Under the pieces are notes generated by a model that saw only the letters and a list, made by a program, of their open reading frames with translations, did no database searches and was not told the DNA's origin. The position numbers and the translations under genes are program-made. From NCBI GenBank assembly GCA_024695665.1, contig JAILHT010000106.1, forward strand, positions 1 to 38,034: 38,034 bases of DNA, written 5' to 3'. Positions 16,521-24,919 of this stretch are shown piece after piece. Position 1 is the first letter of the stretch, and the number at the start of each line of letters is the position of its first letter. This DNA comes from Lachnospiraceae bacterium. GTDB taxonomy: Bacteria > Bacillota > Clostridia > Lachnospirales > Lachnospiraceae.

Positions 16521-17485
16521 TATTTATCTCCTCCTTTTTTCTCTTTTACAACACCGAATGCAAGCGGTACTGTAACTCTCTCGATAAGAGGTACAAGAAG
16601 GTTCGAGAATATGATCGCATAAGAAACACCCTCAGCAGATGCGCCAAAGATTCTGAATATTCCTGTCAGAATACCCAGACATATACCGAACACAATCTTA
16701 CCCATCGGCGTGATAGGACTCGTGACATAATCCGTAGCCATAAAGAAAGCTCCGAGCATGATACCACCACCACAAAGTTCTGCGGTTATATATGTCCAGT
16801 TAAATCCATAGCCTCCGAAAAGGCCTGCAAAAATAGCAAATGTAATAAGATATGTTGCAGGAATTCTAAGATCGATAACTCCCATTATAATAAGGAATAT
16901 AGCACCGATTAAGATAGCTATAACGGAAGTCTCACCTATTGTTCCTCCAATTCTACCGATGAGCATGTCCATAACATTGACACCGGAAAGGCCTTCACCG
17001 CTCTTTATTACAGCGAGTGGTGTTGCTGCTGATACCCCATCAACCGACTGTGGATCGATGAAGCTTGTCATACTTCCTGTAAAAGATATCAAAAGGAAGC
17101 AACGTCCTCCGAGGGCCGGGTTCATAAAGTTCTGTCCGAGTCCTCCAAAAAGTCCTTTTACGATAACAATGGCAAATACACTACCGAGAGCAACCTCCCA
17201 ATAAGGTATTGTGCTGGAAACATTTAATGCGAGAAGCAATCCTGTTACTACCGCACTCAAATCATTGATTGTCTGCTTTTTTCCAACGATCTTGTTAAAA
17301 ATGTACTCAGCAATCACCGCGCTGGCAATTGAAACAATGATCATTATCAAAGCTCTTATTCCAAAGTTGTAAATACCAAAACAGCTTGCCGGCAAAAGGC
17401 CAATGATAACGTACAGCATTATGCGGCTGCTGGTATCTTTGGAACGAATATGTGGTGATGAAGCTACATTAAATAACTCACTCAC
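16520..17485 (-). CDS. rnfD: Rnf electron transport complex subunit D
   Basis: This 321-residue membrane protein is RnfD, related to NqrB, with about ten membrane segments. The region around GGRCFLLISF and DGVSAATPLAVIK carries the covalent FMN site, expected at T155. The usual SGAT reads SAAT here (S152-T155), a small variation of the flavinylation motif. The gene begins 41 bases after rnfC and its stop overlaps rnfG. Confidence 0.96.
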   Translation of the reverse strand: MSELFNVASSPHIRSKDTSSRIMLYVIIGLLPASCFGIYNFGIRALIMIIVSIASAVIAEYIFNKIVGKKQTINDLSAVVTGLLLALNVSSTIPYWEVALGSVFAIVIVKGLFGGLGQNFMNPALGGRCFLLISFTGSMTSFIDPQSVDGVSAATPLAVIKSGEGLSGVNVMDMLIGRIGGTIGETSVIAILIGAIFLIIMGVIDLRIPATYLITFAIFAGLFGGYGFNWTYITAELCGGGIMLGAFFMATDYVTSPITPMGKIVFGICLGILTGIFRIFGASAEGVSYAIIFSNLLVPLIERVTVPLAFGVVKEKKGGDK

Positions 17486-17526
17486 AATTATCCACCTCTT
17501 TCTTCATATTTCTGTCAGATGCTAAG

Positions 17527-18843
17527 CTACTTACGCTTAGATGCCAGCACCTGTTTTTTCATAGTCTTAATAGACTGTGCAAGATGACGCTTTGCAGGAC
17601 ATGCAAAACTACAGCTACCGCACTCTATACACTCAAGTCCATACCATTTTTCGAACATATCTGACTGTCCATGCTCGCCGTAATCAGCAAGTCTTGAAGG
17701 AATGAGCTGTTCAGGGCAGGCCTCAACACATCTTCCGCAGTTTATACAATTAGTAGTTTCAAAAGCAGCAACCTCATCTTTAGTGAAGCAAAGAAGTGCT
17801 GAAGTTGTTTTTGTTGTCGGAACTTCAAGATCAAACATAGCAAATCCCATCATAGGACCTCCCGATATGATCTTTTCGCATCCATTTGTCTTGAATCCAC
17901 CTGCAGCATCAAGAAGCTCTTTATAATTTGTACCGATCTTAATCTTGAAGTTCTGTGGATTTGCAACTGCATTTCCTGTAACCGTAAAGATACGATCCAT
18001 TAACGGTTTTCCGAATTTTACCGCATTATAAATGGCAACAAGAGTCTCTACATTGTCAACTATACATCCCGCATCAGCAGGAAGCATCTTTGAATTGATA
18101 GATCTTTTTGTTACCGCATATATAAGCTGACGCTCTCCTCCCTGAGGATACTTTGTCGTAAGCTCGGCAACTTCCATTCTTGTCTCGTCTTTAGTAAGAT
18201 CTCTAAGCTTTGCTATAGCCTCAGGCTTATTATCTTCTACTCCGAACACACCTTTTGCCTTTGGGAAAAGGTTTAAGACAATTCTCATACCTTCAACCAG
18301 TTTTTCAGGTTCTGTGATCATTCTTGTGTAATCCGATGTAAGATACGGCTCACACTCTGCACAGTTAGCAATAATGTACTCGATATTCTCCGGATTCTTC
18401 GGTGAAAGCTTTACATGTGTAGGAAATCCTGCACCTCCCATACCTACTACTCCGGCATTCTTTATTCTGGAAATAATTTCCTCGTTGTCCAAGGTTGTAA
18501 CGTCTTCCACTTCCTTGAACTCAGTCTCCGTGTACTCTCCGTCATTCTCGATAACTATAGATTTACACGTTCCTCCTGTTGCAACACGACGTGCTTCAAT
18601 GGCTTTGACTGTTCCGGAAACAGAACTAAATATTGGCGAAGAAACAAATCCGCCGGCCTCTGCAATCATCTGGCCTCTTAAGACTGTATCGCCAACAGCT
18701 ACTACAGGATTTGCAGGTGCTCCGATATGCTGAGATAACGGATACACAAGAAGACCCTGCGGCAACAATTCACTGACCGGTTTGTCCTTTGACAATTCTT
18801 TTCCGTCATAAGGATGAACACCGCCTTTAAATGTCATGCCCAT
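17527..18843 (-). CDS. rnfC: Rnf electron transport complex subunit C (NADH/FMN and Fe-S)
   Basis: This 438-residue peripheral subunit is thought to pass electrons to NAD+. It begins with FKGGVHPYDGKELS, contains the FMN/NADH-binding region around GVVGMGGAGFPTHVKLSP, and ends with two 4Fe-4S motifs (C366/C369/C372/C376 and C405/C408/C411/C415). It is the first gene of the operon; a GAGGGG site lies about 9 bases before the ATG at 18843. The 170-base divergent gap upstream holds a 14-bp palindrome over the likely -10 box. Confidence 0.96.
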   Translation of the reverse strand: MGMTFKGGVHPYDGKELSKDKPVSELLPQGLLVYPLSQHIGAPANPVVAVGDTVLRGQMIAEAGGFVSSPIFSSVSGTVKAIEARRVATGGTCKSIVIENDGEYTETEFKEVEDVTTLDNEEIISRIKNAGVVGMGGAGFPTHVKLSPKNPENIEYIIANCAECEPYLTSDYTRMITEPEKLVEGMRIVLNLFPKAKGVFGVEDNKPEAIAKLRDLTKDETRMEVAELTTKYPQGGERQLIYAVTKRSINSKMLPADAGCIVDNVETLVAIYNAVKFGKPLMDRIFTVTGNAVANPQNFKIKIGTNYKELLDAAGGFKTNGCEKIISGGPMMGFAMFDLEVPTTKTTSALLCFTKDEVAAFETTNCINCGRCVEACPEQLIPSRLADYGEHGQSDMFEKWYGLECIECGSCSFACPAKRHLAQSIKTMKKQVLASKRK

Positions 18844-18901
18844 TTTCGTGCCCCTCTTTCTTAAAAATTTTGATCATAATGACTTTGTCGCCCAATCAAT
18901 C

Positions 18902-18916
18902 GTTATAATTATAACA
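18902..18916 (-). promoter_or_regulatory. Candidate rnf promoter with overlapping palindrome
   Basis: On the minus strand TGTTATAAT forms an extended -10 box (18908-18916) with no good -35 box. It lies within a perfect 14-bp palindrome GTTATAATTATAAC (18902-18915). Five of seven positions in each half agree with the Rex half-site TTGTTAA/TTAACAA. Overlap of a palindrome with a -10 box suggests repressor control. Confidence 0.45.
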
Positions 18917-18972
18917 TACTGTTGAAAAATTTTATCTTAATTTAATATTTTATTGTGTATTTTTTTACAAAC

Positions 18973-18996
18973 AGCTTGTTTATTTTATAACAAGCT
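18973..18996. repeat. Perfect 8-bp inverted repeat in the rnfC/YprB divergent region
   Basis: AGCTTGTT and AACAAGCT are separated by 8 bases. The repeat lies 17 bases before the YprB-like gene and overlaps possible plus-strand promoter elements (TTTACA at 18964-18969, TATAAC at 18986-18991). It could be an operator or an RNA hairpin at the 5' end of the mRNA. Confidence 0.5.
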
Positions 18997-19001
18997 TTAG
19001 T

Positions 19002-19007
19002 TATAAT
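19002..19007 (+). promoter_or_regulatory. TATAAT box placing a start at the YprB-like ATG
   Basis: A perfect TATAAT lies 6 bases before the ATG at 19014, so a start 7 bases downstream of the box would fall on the A of the start codon. The -35 region is weak. No Shine-Dalgarno sequence is present between box and ATG. Confidence 0.4.
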
Positions 19008-19013
19008 TCACAT

Positions 19014-20147
19014 ATGGTTAAAAAATTCGTAAAATCAGTACAAATTGATACAAAACAAATCTTTAAAAATGCCAATGTTTCACCGGAGAATCTCCTCTTT
19101 TTTGACATAGAGACAACCGGTCTCTCCAGAGCAAAAAATCATGTATGCATTGTAGGATTCGGAAAGATAAAGGGCGACGTTCTCACCGTAACTCAGTTTA
19201 TCTCCGAGTCTTCTTCAGATGAACCTGAGCTTCTTTTCGCCTTAAAAAACGAATATTCTGCCGACCTTACTACGGTTACTTTCAACGGTACAAGATTTGA
19301 TCTACCTTTTGTAAATGAACGTATGGCACAAAATAATATAGAATTCTCATTTGATGAAGGAACATGTTACGATCTTTATAAAGAAATAAAGGATTTTGCG
19401 GGTTCACTCGCACTTTCAGACTGTAGGCAGCAGACTCTAGAGTTATTTTTACATACCGGAAGAAAAGATTCGACAGACGGAAGGCAGCTTGTAAAAAATT
19501 ACAAAGTATACTCTTCCACCGGGAATCCGGATTTGGAAAACGCTGTTCTTCTGCATAACTTCGAGGATATAAAGGGCCTTGTTTTGCTATTTGAATTATT
19601 TTCAGTAAAAAAGAAATATGAAGATCTCAAGTCCACACTTGATATCACGGATATTTCTGTTAAATCAAACAAATATAAGGATATGAACGGATTTGATTGC
19701 GATGAGATACTCGTCGATTTCAATTTGAACAAATCCTTGATAAATCCGGTGACTCTAACTGCAAAAAGTCTCTTTATAAAAGCTGAAGCTGACAGCGGAA
19801 TTGCATCAATAAGATTTTTCAAAGGAAATATGAAGTACTTTTTTAAAGATTATAAGAATTATTTCTATCTTCCGGAAGAAGGCACTTGCATTCACAAGGA
19901 TCTTGCAAAATTTGTCGATGCAAATCACAAAGAAAAAGCAAAACCACACAATTGTTTCGCAGAAAAAAACAGCTGTTTTATCCCTGTACTATGTGAAAAC
20001 ATAAAATACAAAGACAAACAGCTGCCTGTATTCAGATCAGATTATATGTCTGTCGACTCATATATAGAGGCCGATGAAAATATGCTCAACGATATGACAT
20101 TTTTGAAAGTCTATCTGCTCAGCAACATTCTGAACAATCTCTCATAA
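19014..20147 (+). CDS. YprB-like ribonuclease H-fold (DnaQ-type) exonuclease
   Basis: This 377-residue protein has the exonuclease I motif FFDIETTGLSR (about residues 30-40). A second acidic motif follows in TVTFNGTRFDLPFV, and a downstream region contains LLHNFEDIKGL, the DEDD-family pattern. It resembles Bacillus YprB, a predicted nuclease often encoded near a helicase, but no helicase is next to it here. The C-terminal 150 residues show no motif I know. No ribosome site precedes the only reasonable ATG, and the message may be leaderless. The gene ends 9 bases before the convergent cheR stop, with no terminator between. Confidence 0.85.
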   Translation: MVKKFVKSVQIDTKQIFKNANVSPENLLFFDIETTGLSRAKNHVCIVGFGKIKGDVLTVTQFISESSSDEPELLFALKNEYSADLTTVTFNGTRFDLPFVNERMAQNNIEFSFDEGTCYDLYKEIKDFAGSLALSDCRQQTLELFLHTGRKDSTDGRQLVKNYKVYSSTGNPDLENAVLLHNFEDIKGLVLLFELFSVKKKYEDLKSTLDITDISVKSNKYKDMNGFDCDEILVDFNLNKSLINPVTLTAKSLFIKAEADSGIASIRFFKGNMKYFFKDYKNYFYLPEEGTCIHKDLAKFVDANHKEKAKPHNCFAEKNSCFIPVLCENIKYKDKQLPVFRSDYMSVDSYIEADENMLNDMTFLKVYLLSNILNNLS

Positions 20148-20156
20148 ATCTTATCT

Positions 20157-20936
20157 CTATGCTCTTGTAAAGAAGAATGAACTCTCACGAAGGTATCCGA
20201 GCTCTTTATAATTCATAATTTGCTCGGTACTTCCGATAAACAGATATCCTCCCTTTACTAGCGAGGCATTGAATTTCTTGTATACCTCTTCCTTTGCTTC
20301 CTCAGTAAAATAAATAAGCACATTTCTGCAAACGATAAGATTGCAGTTTGAAGGATAAGGATCTTTCAAAAGATTTGACTCTTTAAATTCCACTCTGCTC
20401 TTTATCTCATTTGAAATCTGATAAGAACTTCCAACCTGAGTAAAATATTTCTTTTTCAGATCATCCGGAACTGCGGCAATACTCTTTGCTGAATAAAGTC
20501 CGGTCTTTGCCTGCGCAATAACCTGCTTGTCAATATCTGTTGCATAAATCTTGATATTGTTCAAAGGTATATGTTTTGAGAAAGCCATTACAAGAGAATA
20601 CGGCTCATCACCTGTCGAGCAGGCAGCGCTCCATATCTTTAAGTTCTTTCCGAACTTGCTTATAAGATCAGGAATATACTTCTTGTCCATAAGCTCCCAC
20701 TGATCCGGATTTCTATAGAACTCAGATACATTGATTGTGAGGAAGTTTACGAACTCCTCAAATTTTTTCTTATCCTTTTTGATAAGATCCACATAAGCAT
20801 TGAAACTATCGATATTGTTTTTTCCAATAAGAGTTTCGATTCTTCGTCTCATCTGCTTCTCTTTGTAAGCGCTCAAATCGATTTTTGTAAGCGTGAAAAT
20901 GCTCTTTTTGAATACCTCATAATCGCCGTTTACCAT
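20157..20936 (-). CDS. cheR: Chemoreceptor methyltransferase CheR
   Basis: This 259-residue protein methylates glutamates on chemoreceptors using S-adenosylmethionine, setting adaptation in chemotaxis. The small N-terminal helical domain (to about 75) is followed by the Rossmann domain with WSAACSTGDEPYSL (about 102-115), IKIYATDIDKQVI, and LIVCRNVLIYF. The length and motifs match CheR. It stands alone rather than in a che operon and has a CGGAGG ribosome site. Its presence implies a chemotactic, probably motile, host. Confidence 0.95.
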   Translation of the reverse strand: MVNGDYEVFKKSIFTLTKIDLSAYKEKQMRRRIETLIGKNNIDSFNAYVDLIKKDKKKFEEFVNFLTINVSEFYRNPDQWELMDKKYIPDLISKFGKNLKIWSAACSTGDEPYSLVMAFSKHIPLNNIKIYATDIDKQVIAQAKTGLYSAKSIAAVPDDLKKKYFTQVGSSYQISNEIKSRVEFKESNLLKDPYPSNCNLIVCRNVLIYFTEEAKEEVYKKFNASLVKGGYLFIGSTEQIMNYKELGYLRESSFFFTRA

Positions 20937-20996
20937 AAAACTCCTCCGTAAAATAATTATTTAACCTAGTCCAACCTAAAAACAATTACCGATTTA

Positions 20997-21030
20997 CAAA
21001 AACGCACACTAAGAAACTCTTAGTGTGCGT
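20997..21030 (-). terminator. Intrinsic terminator of the rpsA operon
   Basis: A perfect 12-bp stem (21002-21013 with 21019-21030) with a five-base loop is followed on the minus strand by five U residues. It sits 12 bases after the rpsA stop and closes the rpiR-cmk-ispH-rpsA unit. Confidence 0.92.
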
Positions 21031-21041
21031 AATTCTTTACT

Positions 21042-22151
21042 TTAAGCTTCTTCTACAGGCGACTCTTCTGCAGTGTCTTCTGTATTGTCATCTTCAGCTG
21101 GTGGAAGAAGTGCTTTGATGCTGAGGCTAATCTTCTTATCTGCCTCATTGAAATCAACTATCTGTGCTTCAACTTCCTGTCCTACGCTAAGAACATCTGA
21201 AGGTTTCTCAATATGCTCTCTTGCTATCTGTGAAACATGAAGAAGCGCATCCACTCCAGGAGCAAGCTCAACAAATGCACCGAAGTCGGTCATTCTTGCA
21301 ACTTTTCCTTTTACTACTGTTCCAACAGCATATTTTCCATCTGCATCATTCCAAGGATTCTCATCCGGGAATTTGCAGCTGAGTGCGATCTTTGTCTCAT
21401 TGATATCTTTGATAAATACTCTGACTTTGTCGCCTACCTTGAAGACTTTCTTAGGGCTCTCGATTCTTCCCCAAGACATCTCAGAGATATGAAGAAGTCC
21501 ATCTGCTCCGCCGAGGTCAACGAATGCACCGAAATCTGTTACATTCTTGATTGTTCCCTCAATGATATCTCCTCTCTGGATACGAGAGAAAAGTTCTTTC
21601 TGAAGTTCTTCTTTTCTTGCAACGAGAAGCTGCTTTCTGTCTCCGATTATTCTTCTGCGGCGAGGATTGAACTCTGTGATAACAAATTCAATCTCCTGAT
21701 CTTTGTACTTGTTGAGATCTTTCTCAAAAACATCCGATACAAGGCTTGCAGGGATAAATACTCTGGTCTCGTCGATAACAACGCCAAGTCCTCCGTTTAA
21801 TACCTGAGAAACCTTAGCCTGAAGTACTGTATGATTTTCAAATGCTTCCTCAAGTTTCTTGCTTCCCTTCTCGGCTGCAAGTCTCTTGTATGAGAGCAAT
21901 ACCTGTCCTTCACCGTCGTTTACCTTGATAACCTTTGTCTCCATTGTGTCACCAACGGAAACTACTGTGGTGAGGTCTACATTAGGTTCATTTGTATATT
22001 CGCTACGTGTTACTATTCCATCAGACTTATATCCGATGTTTAAGATGATTTCATCCGGCTTTACATCGATAACGGTACCTTCAACAACCTCCCCATTTCT
22101 AATTGTCTTAAAAGACTCGTCTAACATTTGTTCAAAGCTCATTTCTGACAT
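21042..22151 (-). CDS. rpsA: S1 RNA-binding domain protein (ribosomal protein S1-like)
   Basis: This 369-residue protein has four S1/OB-fold repeats at about residues 12-82, 100-165, 186-254 and 271-340 (for example GDIIEGTIKNVTDFGAFVDLGGADGLLHISE), with an acidic tail. It resembles bacterial S1, which binds mRNA on the small subunit, but with fewer repeats than E. coli S1. I chose the ATG at 22151: GAGGAGG lies 9 bases upstream, and the longer TTG start at 22169 overlaps that site. The start lies 20 bases inside ispH. In several Clostridia these two genes are fused into one protein; here they are separate overlapping frames. Confidence 0.92.
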   Translation of the reverse strand: MSEMSFEQMLDESFKTIRNGEVVEGTVIDVKPDEIILNIGYKSDGIVTRSEYTNEPNVDLTTVVSVGDTMETKVIKVNDGEGQVLLSYKRLAAEKGSKKLEEAFENHTVLQAKVSQVLNGGLGVVIDETRVFIPASLVSDVFEKDLNKYKDQEIEFVITEFNPRRRRIIGDRKQLLVARKEELQKELFSRIQRGDIIEGTIKNVTDFGAFVDLGGADGLLHISEMSWGRIESPKKVFKVGDKVRVFIKDINETKIALSCKFPDENPWNDADGKYAVGTVVKGKVARMTDFGAFVELAPGVDALLHVSQIAREHIEKPSDVLSVGQEVEAQIVDFNEADKKISLSIKALLPPAEDDNTEDTAEESPVEEA

Positions 22152-22986
22152 ACTTTTGAACCTCCTCAATAATATTGTTTGGGGTTGAAGCCCCTGCGGT
22201 AATACCTACGCTACCAATGCTTCCGGTTTCCCGGATTGTTAAATCATCAAGTGTCTGTATATAGTAAGTATTTTCACATTCATTCTTGCATATTTCAAAT
22301 AACTTCTGCGTGTTTGAACTGTTCTTCCCGCCTATGACTATCATCATATCAACATCCGCGGAAATCTTTGCAGCTTCCTTCTGTCTCTCCTCAGTAGCAT
22401 TGCATATAGTATTTAAAACAAACATATTGTACCCTTTTTTGTCTACAATTTCAACTAAATCTTGAAATTTCTTGTGATTGAAGGTGGTTTGGGAAACAAT
22501 ACATACGTCTGTACCCTTAGGAAAATCCAAACCCTCGGCTTCTTCCTTTTCTGATATAACAGTGATTTGGTCAGGGTTCCCCCATCCCATAATCCCCTCA
22601 ACTTCGGGATGTTTTGCATTTCCTGTTATAATTATCCGATAACCTTTTTCGGAATATTCTTTTACGGCTCTGTGAATCTTCTTGACGAAAGGACAGGTGG
22701 CATCCACCACCTCAAATCCACTGTTCTCAAGCTTTTTGCAGACTTCCTCGCTGACTCCGTGAGATCTTATGACAACGATTCCCCTCTCGCATTTTTCAAG
22801 CTCATCAAGACTGTTAATCGCAAAAACCCCCTTGTTCTCCAAGTCCTTTACAACCTGCTCGTTATGAATTATCGGCCCGTAAGTGTACACCTTTTTGTCG
22901 TTTTTTTCATTCTCTGCATAAACCATATCCACAGCTCTTTTGACCCCGAAACAAAATCCGGCGGTTTCGGCGAGTTTTACATTCAT
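22132..22986 (-). CDS. ispH: 4-hydroxy-3-methylbut-2-enyl diphosphate reductase
   Basis: This 284-residue 4Fe-4S enzyme catalyses the last step of the methylerythritol phosphate pathway, giving IPP and DMAPP. The three cluster cysteines are visible in AGFCFGVKRAVD (C12), DATCPFVKKIH and NTICNATEERQ. The substrate-binding IGGKNSSNT and GITAGASTP motifs are present. Its ATG directly follows the cmk stop codon with no spacer, and its 3' end overlaps rpsA. The order cmk-ispH-rpsA is typical of Clostridia. Confidence 0.97.
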   Translation of the reverse strand: MNVKLAETAGFCFGVKRAVDMVYAENEKNDKKVYTYGPIIHNEQVVKDLENKGVFAINSLDELEKCERGIVVIRSHGVSEEVCKKLENSGFEVVDATCPFVKKIHRAVKEYSEKGYRIIITGNAKHPEVEGIMGWGNPDQITVISEKEEAEGLDFPKGTDVCIVSQTTFNHKKFQDLVEIVDKKGYNMFVLNTICNATEERQKEAAKISADVDMMIVIGGKNSSNTQKLFEICKNECENTYYIQTLDDLTIRETGSIGSVGITAGASTPNNIIEEVQKYVRNEL

Positions 22987-23646
22987 CTATCTTCTTTCCT
23001 CTGCAAGTTTTTTAATAGTTTCTACAACTTCCTCAATTCCCATATCGGAGGAGTCAACAAGGATTGCATCCTCAGCCTGTACAAGCGGAGATATCGCTCT
23101 TGTCATATCCCTGTGGTCTCTGTCCTCAATATCTCTTTGAATGGTCTCAAGATCGGCCTTTTCTCCTTTTTGTTCAAGCTCAAGCGCCCTTCTCTTTGCT
23201 CTGATCAAAGAGCTTGCAGTGAGATAAACCTTGAGTTCAGCATTTGGAAGTACAGCTGTTCCTATATCTCTTCCGTCCATTACGACATCTTCCTTTTTTG
23301 CAAGTTCTCTCTGAAGTGCCACAAGTTTCTCTCTCACCTTTTTATAGGCACTCGTAACGCTGGCACCGTTTCCAACTTCCTCGGCACGGATCTCTCCCGT
23401 TACATTCTCTCCGTTTAATATTACCTGCTGTGCACCATCAACATACTTGAGTTCAATATTTATATCGTCACATCTTCCTGAAATAGCTTCCTCATCTTTC
23501 AAATCAAGTCCCGCCTTTATAAAGCAGAGCGCCATCGCTCTGTACATGGCTCCGGTATCCACATAGATATATCCAAGGTCCTTTGCAACCTTTTTTGCTA
23601 TTGTGCTCTTTCCTGCTCCAGCAGGTCCGTCTATTGCTATATTCAT
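22987..23646 (-). CDS. cmk: Cytidylate kinase
   Basis: This 219-residue enzyme phosphorylates CMP and dCMP with ATP. The P-loop GPAGAGKST lies at residues 7-15, followed by the CMP-binding region (YVDTGAMYRAMA) and DGRDIGTAVLPNAELKVYLTAS. I chose the ATG at 23646 because CGGAGG lies 9 bases upstream and the enzyme family starts at this position. An upstream in-frame ATG at 23685 lies inside the previous gene and adds 13 residues unlike the family. It starts 16 bases after the flavoprotein gene. Confidence 0.96.
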   Translation of the reverse strand: MNIAIDGPAGAGKSTIAKKVAKDLGYIYVDTGAMYRAMALCFIKAGLDLKDEEAISGRCDDINIELKYVDGAQQVILNGENVTGEIRAEEVGNGASVTSAYKKVREKLVALQRELAKKEDVVMDGRDIGTAVLPNAELKVYLTASSLIRAKRRALELEQKGEKADLETIQRDIEDRDHRDMTRAISPLVQAEDAILVDSSDMGIEEVVETIKKLAEERR

Positions 23647-23662
23647 AAAACTTATCCTCCGT

Positions 23663-24919
23663 TTAATATTCTTCGCCTCCGGCATTCATACCGGCAAGAT
23701 AGCCTGTCGACCAGGCCACCTGAAGGTTGTATCCACCGGTAAATGCATCTATGTCGAGCATCTCACCTGCCAAATACATTCCCTTTATCTTCTTTGACTC
23801 CATGGTGGAAGGGTTCACTTCCTTAACGTTTATTCCTCCGCTAGTGATTATTGCTTCGTCAAAACCTCTCAGAGAGGTCAAAGTCAGGGGGAACGCCTTG
23901 AGTAAAGATACAAGTTTCTTTCTCTCTTCCCTCGTTATGGCATTCATCTGTTTATTAATGTCAACTTCGGACAGAGAAAGGTAAACAGGAAGCATCTTCC
24001 CCGGCAAAAGTCCGCCCAGACTGTTTTTTATAGTCTTGTTTTTGTTCTCATCTATAATGCCTAATATTCTTTTTTCCAGCTGTTCATTAGACACAGCCGG
24101 TTTAAGATCAATATACATATTGAGTTTCTTTTTTTTCAAAGTTCTTCCGATGACCGACGAAGCACTTAATATAAGTGGACCGCTAACACCGAAATGTGTA
24201 AAAAGCATCTCTCCGAAGTCTTTAAAAAGTTCTCTCTTCCCGTCGGCAATTCTCACTTCTACATTCTTTAAGGAAAGTCCCATCATATCTTTGACGTACT
24301 CTTCCTCAGCCTCTATAGGGACAAGTGCGGGCACGCATTCCCTGTCGGTATGACCAAGTTTTTTAGCAAAGCCTATCCCATCTCCTGTGGATCCTGTGGA
24401 TTGATATGACAGACCTCCGGTTGCAATTACAACCCTGTCAAACTCTTCCTTTGTGCCCTTTTTATATAGAAGACCTTTAGCCTCACCATCATCGGTTAAA
24501 ATCTCGATGACTTCGGTATTTAGCCTTACTTCAACACCTGATGTTTTCAGTGCTTTTGTCATCGCTTTTATAATGTCCGAAGAATGATCCGACACCGGAA
24601 ACACCCTGTTACCCCGCTCTGTTTTGAGAGCGGTTCCATTCTGCTCAATAAGATCCATGAGCGAATTGTTGTCAAATGTATAAAAAGCGCTGTACAAAAA
24701 ATCTCTGTTTGAGACAACATTATTCATCATTGTCTCTACATCAGAGGCGTTTGTGACATTGCATCTTCCTTTTCCTGTTATGAAAAGTTTTTTTCCAAGC
24801 TTTTCATTTTTTTCTATCAGAACAACCTTGTTGTCACTATTTGCAATTGCAGCACTGTAGGCGGCAATCATTCCCGCCGGACCACCGCCTACAATAGCTA
24901 TCTTTCTTATATTACTCAT
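23663..24919 (-). CDS. NAD(P)/FAD-dependent oxidoreductase, HI0933/BaiN family
   Basis: This 418-residue flavoprotein has the N-terminal FAD-binding motif (IAIVGGGPAGMIAAYSAA), the family signature KLGKKLFITGKGRCNVTNA near residue 40, and the C-terminal GEMLDIDAFTGGYNLQVAWSTG. The substrate of this widespread family is mostly unknown; one member, BaiN, was linked to bile-acid dehydroxylation, but that should not be transferred here. The start overlaps the end of the RpiR-type regulator by four bases (ATGA). Linkage to cmk and ispH is common in Clostridia. Confidence 0.9.
   Translation of the reverse strand: MSNIRKIAIVGGGPAGMIAAYSAAIANSDNKVVLIEKNEKLGKKLFITGKGRCNVTNASDVETMMNNVVSNRDFLYSAFYTFDNNSLMDLIEQNGTALKTERGNRVFPVSDHSSDIIKAMTKALKTSGVEVRLNTEVIEILTDDGEAKGLLYKKGTKEEFDRVVIATGGLSYQSTGSTGDGIGFAKKLGHTDRECVPALVPIEAEEEYVKDMMGLSLKNVEVRIADGKRELFKDFGEMLFTHFGVSGPLILSASSVIGRTLKKKKLNMYIDLKPAVSNEQLEKRILGIIDENKNKTIKNSLGGLLPGKMLPVYLSLSEVDINKQMNAITREERKKLVSLLKAFPLTLTSLRGFDEAIITSGGINVKEVNPSTMESKKIKGMYLAGEMLDIDAFTGGYNLQVAWSTGYLAGMNAGGEEY

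Noticed and set aside
20937-20996. Motility sigma-factor promoter before cheR
   Set aside because: I looked for TAAA and GCCGATAA boxes at correct spacing and did not find them; only a weak TTGTTT/TAAATA pair is present.
21237-21800. A 187-codon plus-strand frame opposite rpsA
   Set aside because: The frame arises from S1 repeat codons read in reverse; Cys-rich odd composition and no ribosome site.
22567-23418. A 283-codon open frame on the plus strand opposite cmk and ispH
   Set aside because: It lies wholly antisense to two unmistakable genes, has no ribosome site, and its Ser/Phe/Leu-rich translation is typical of a shadow frame.
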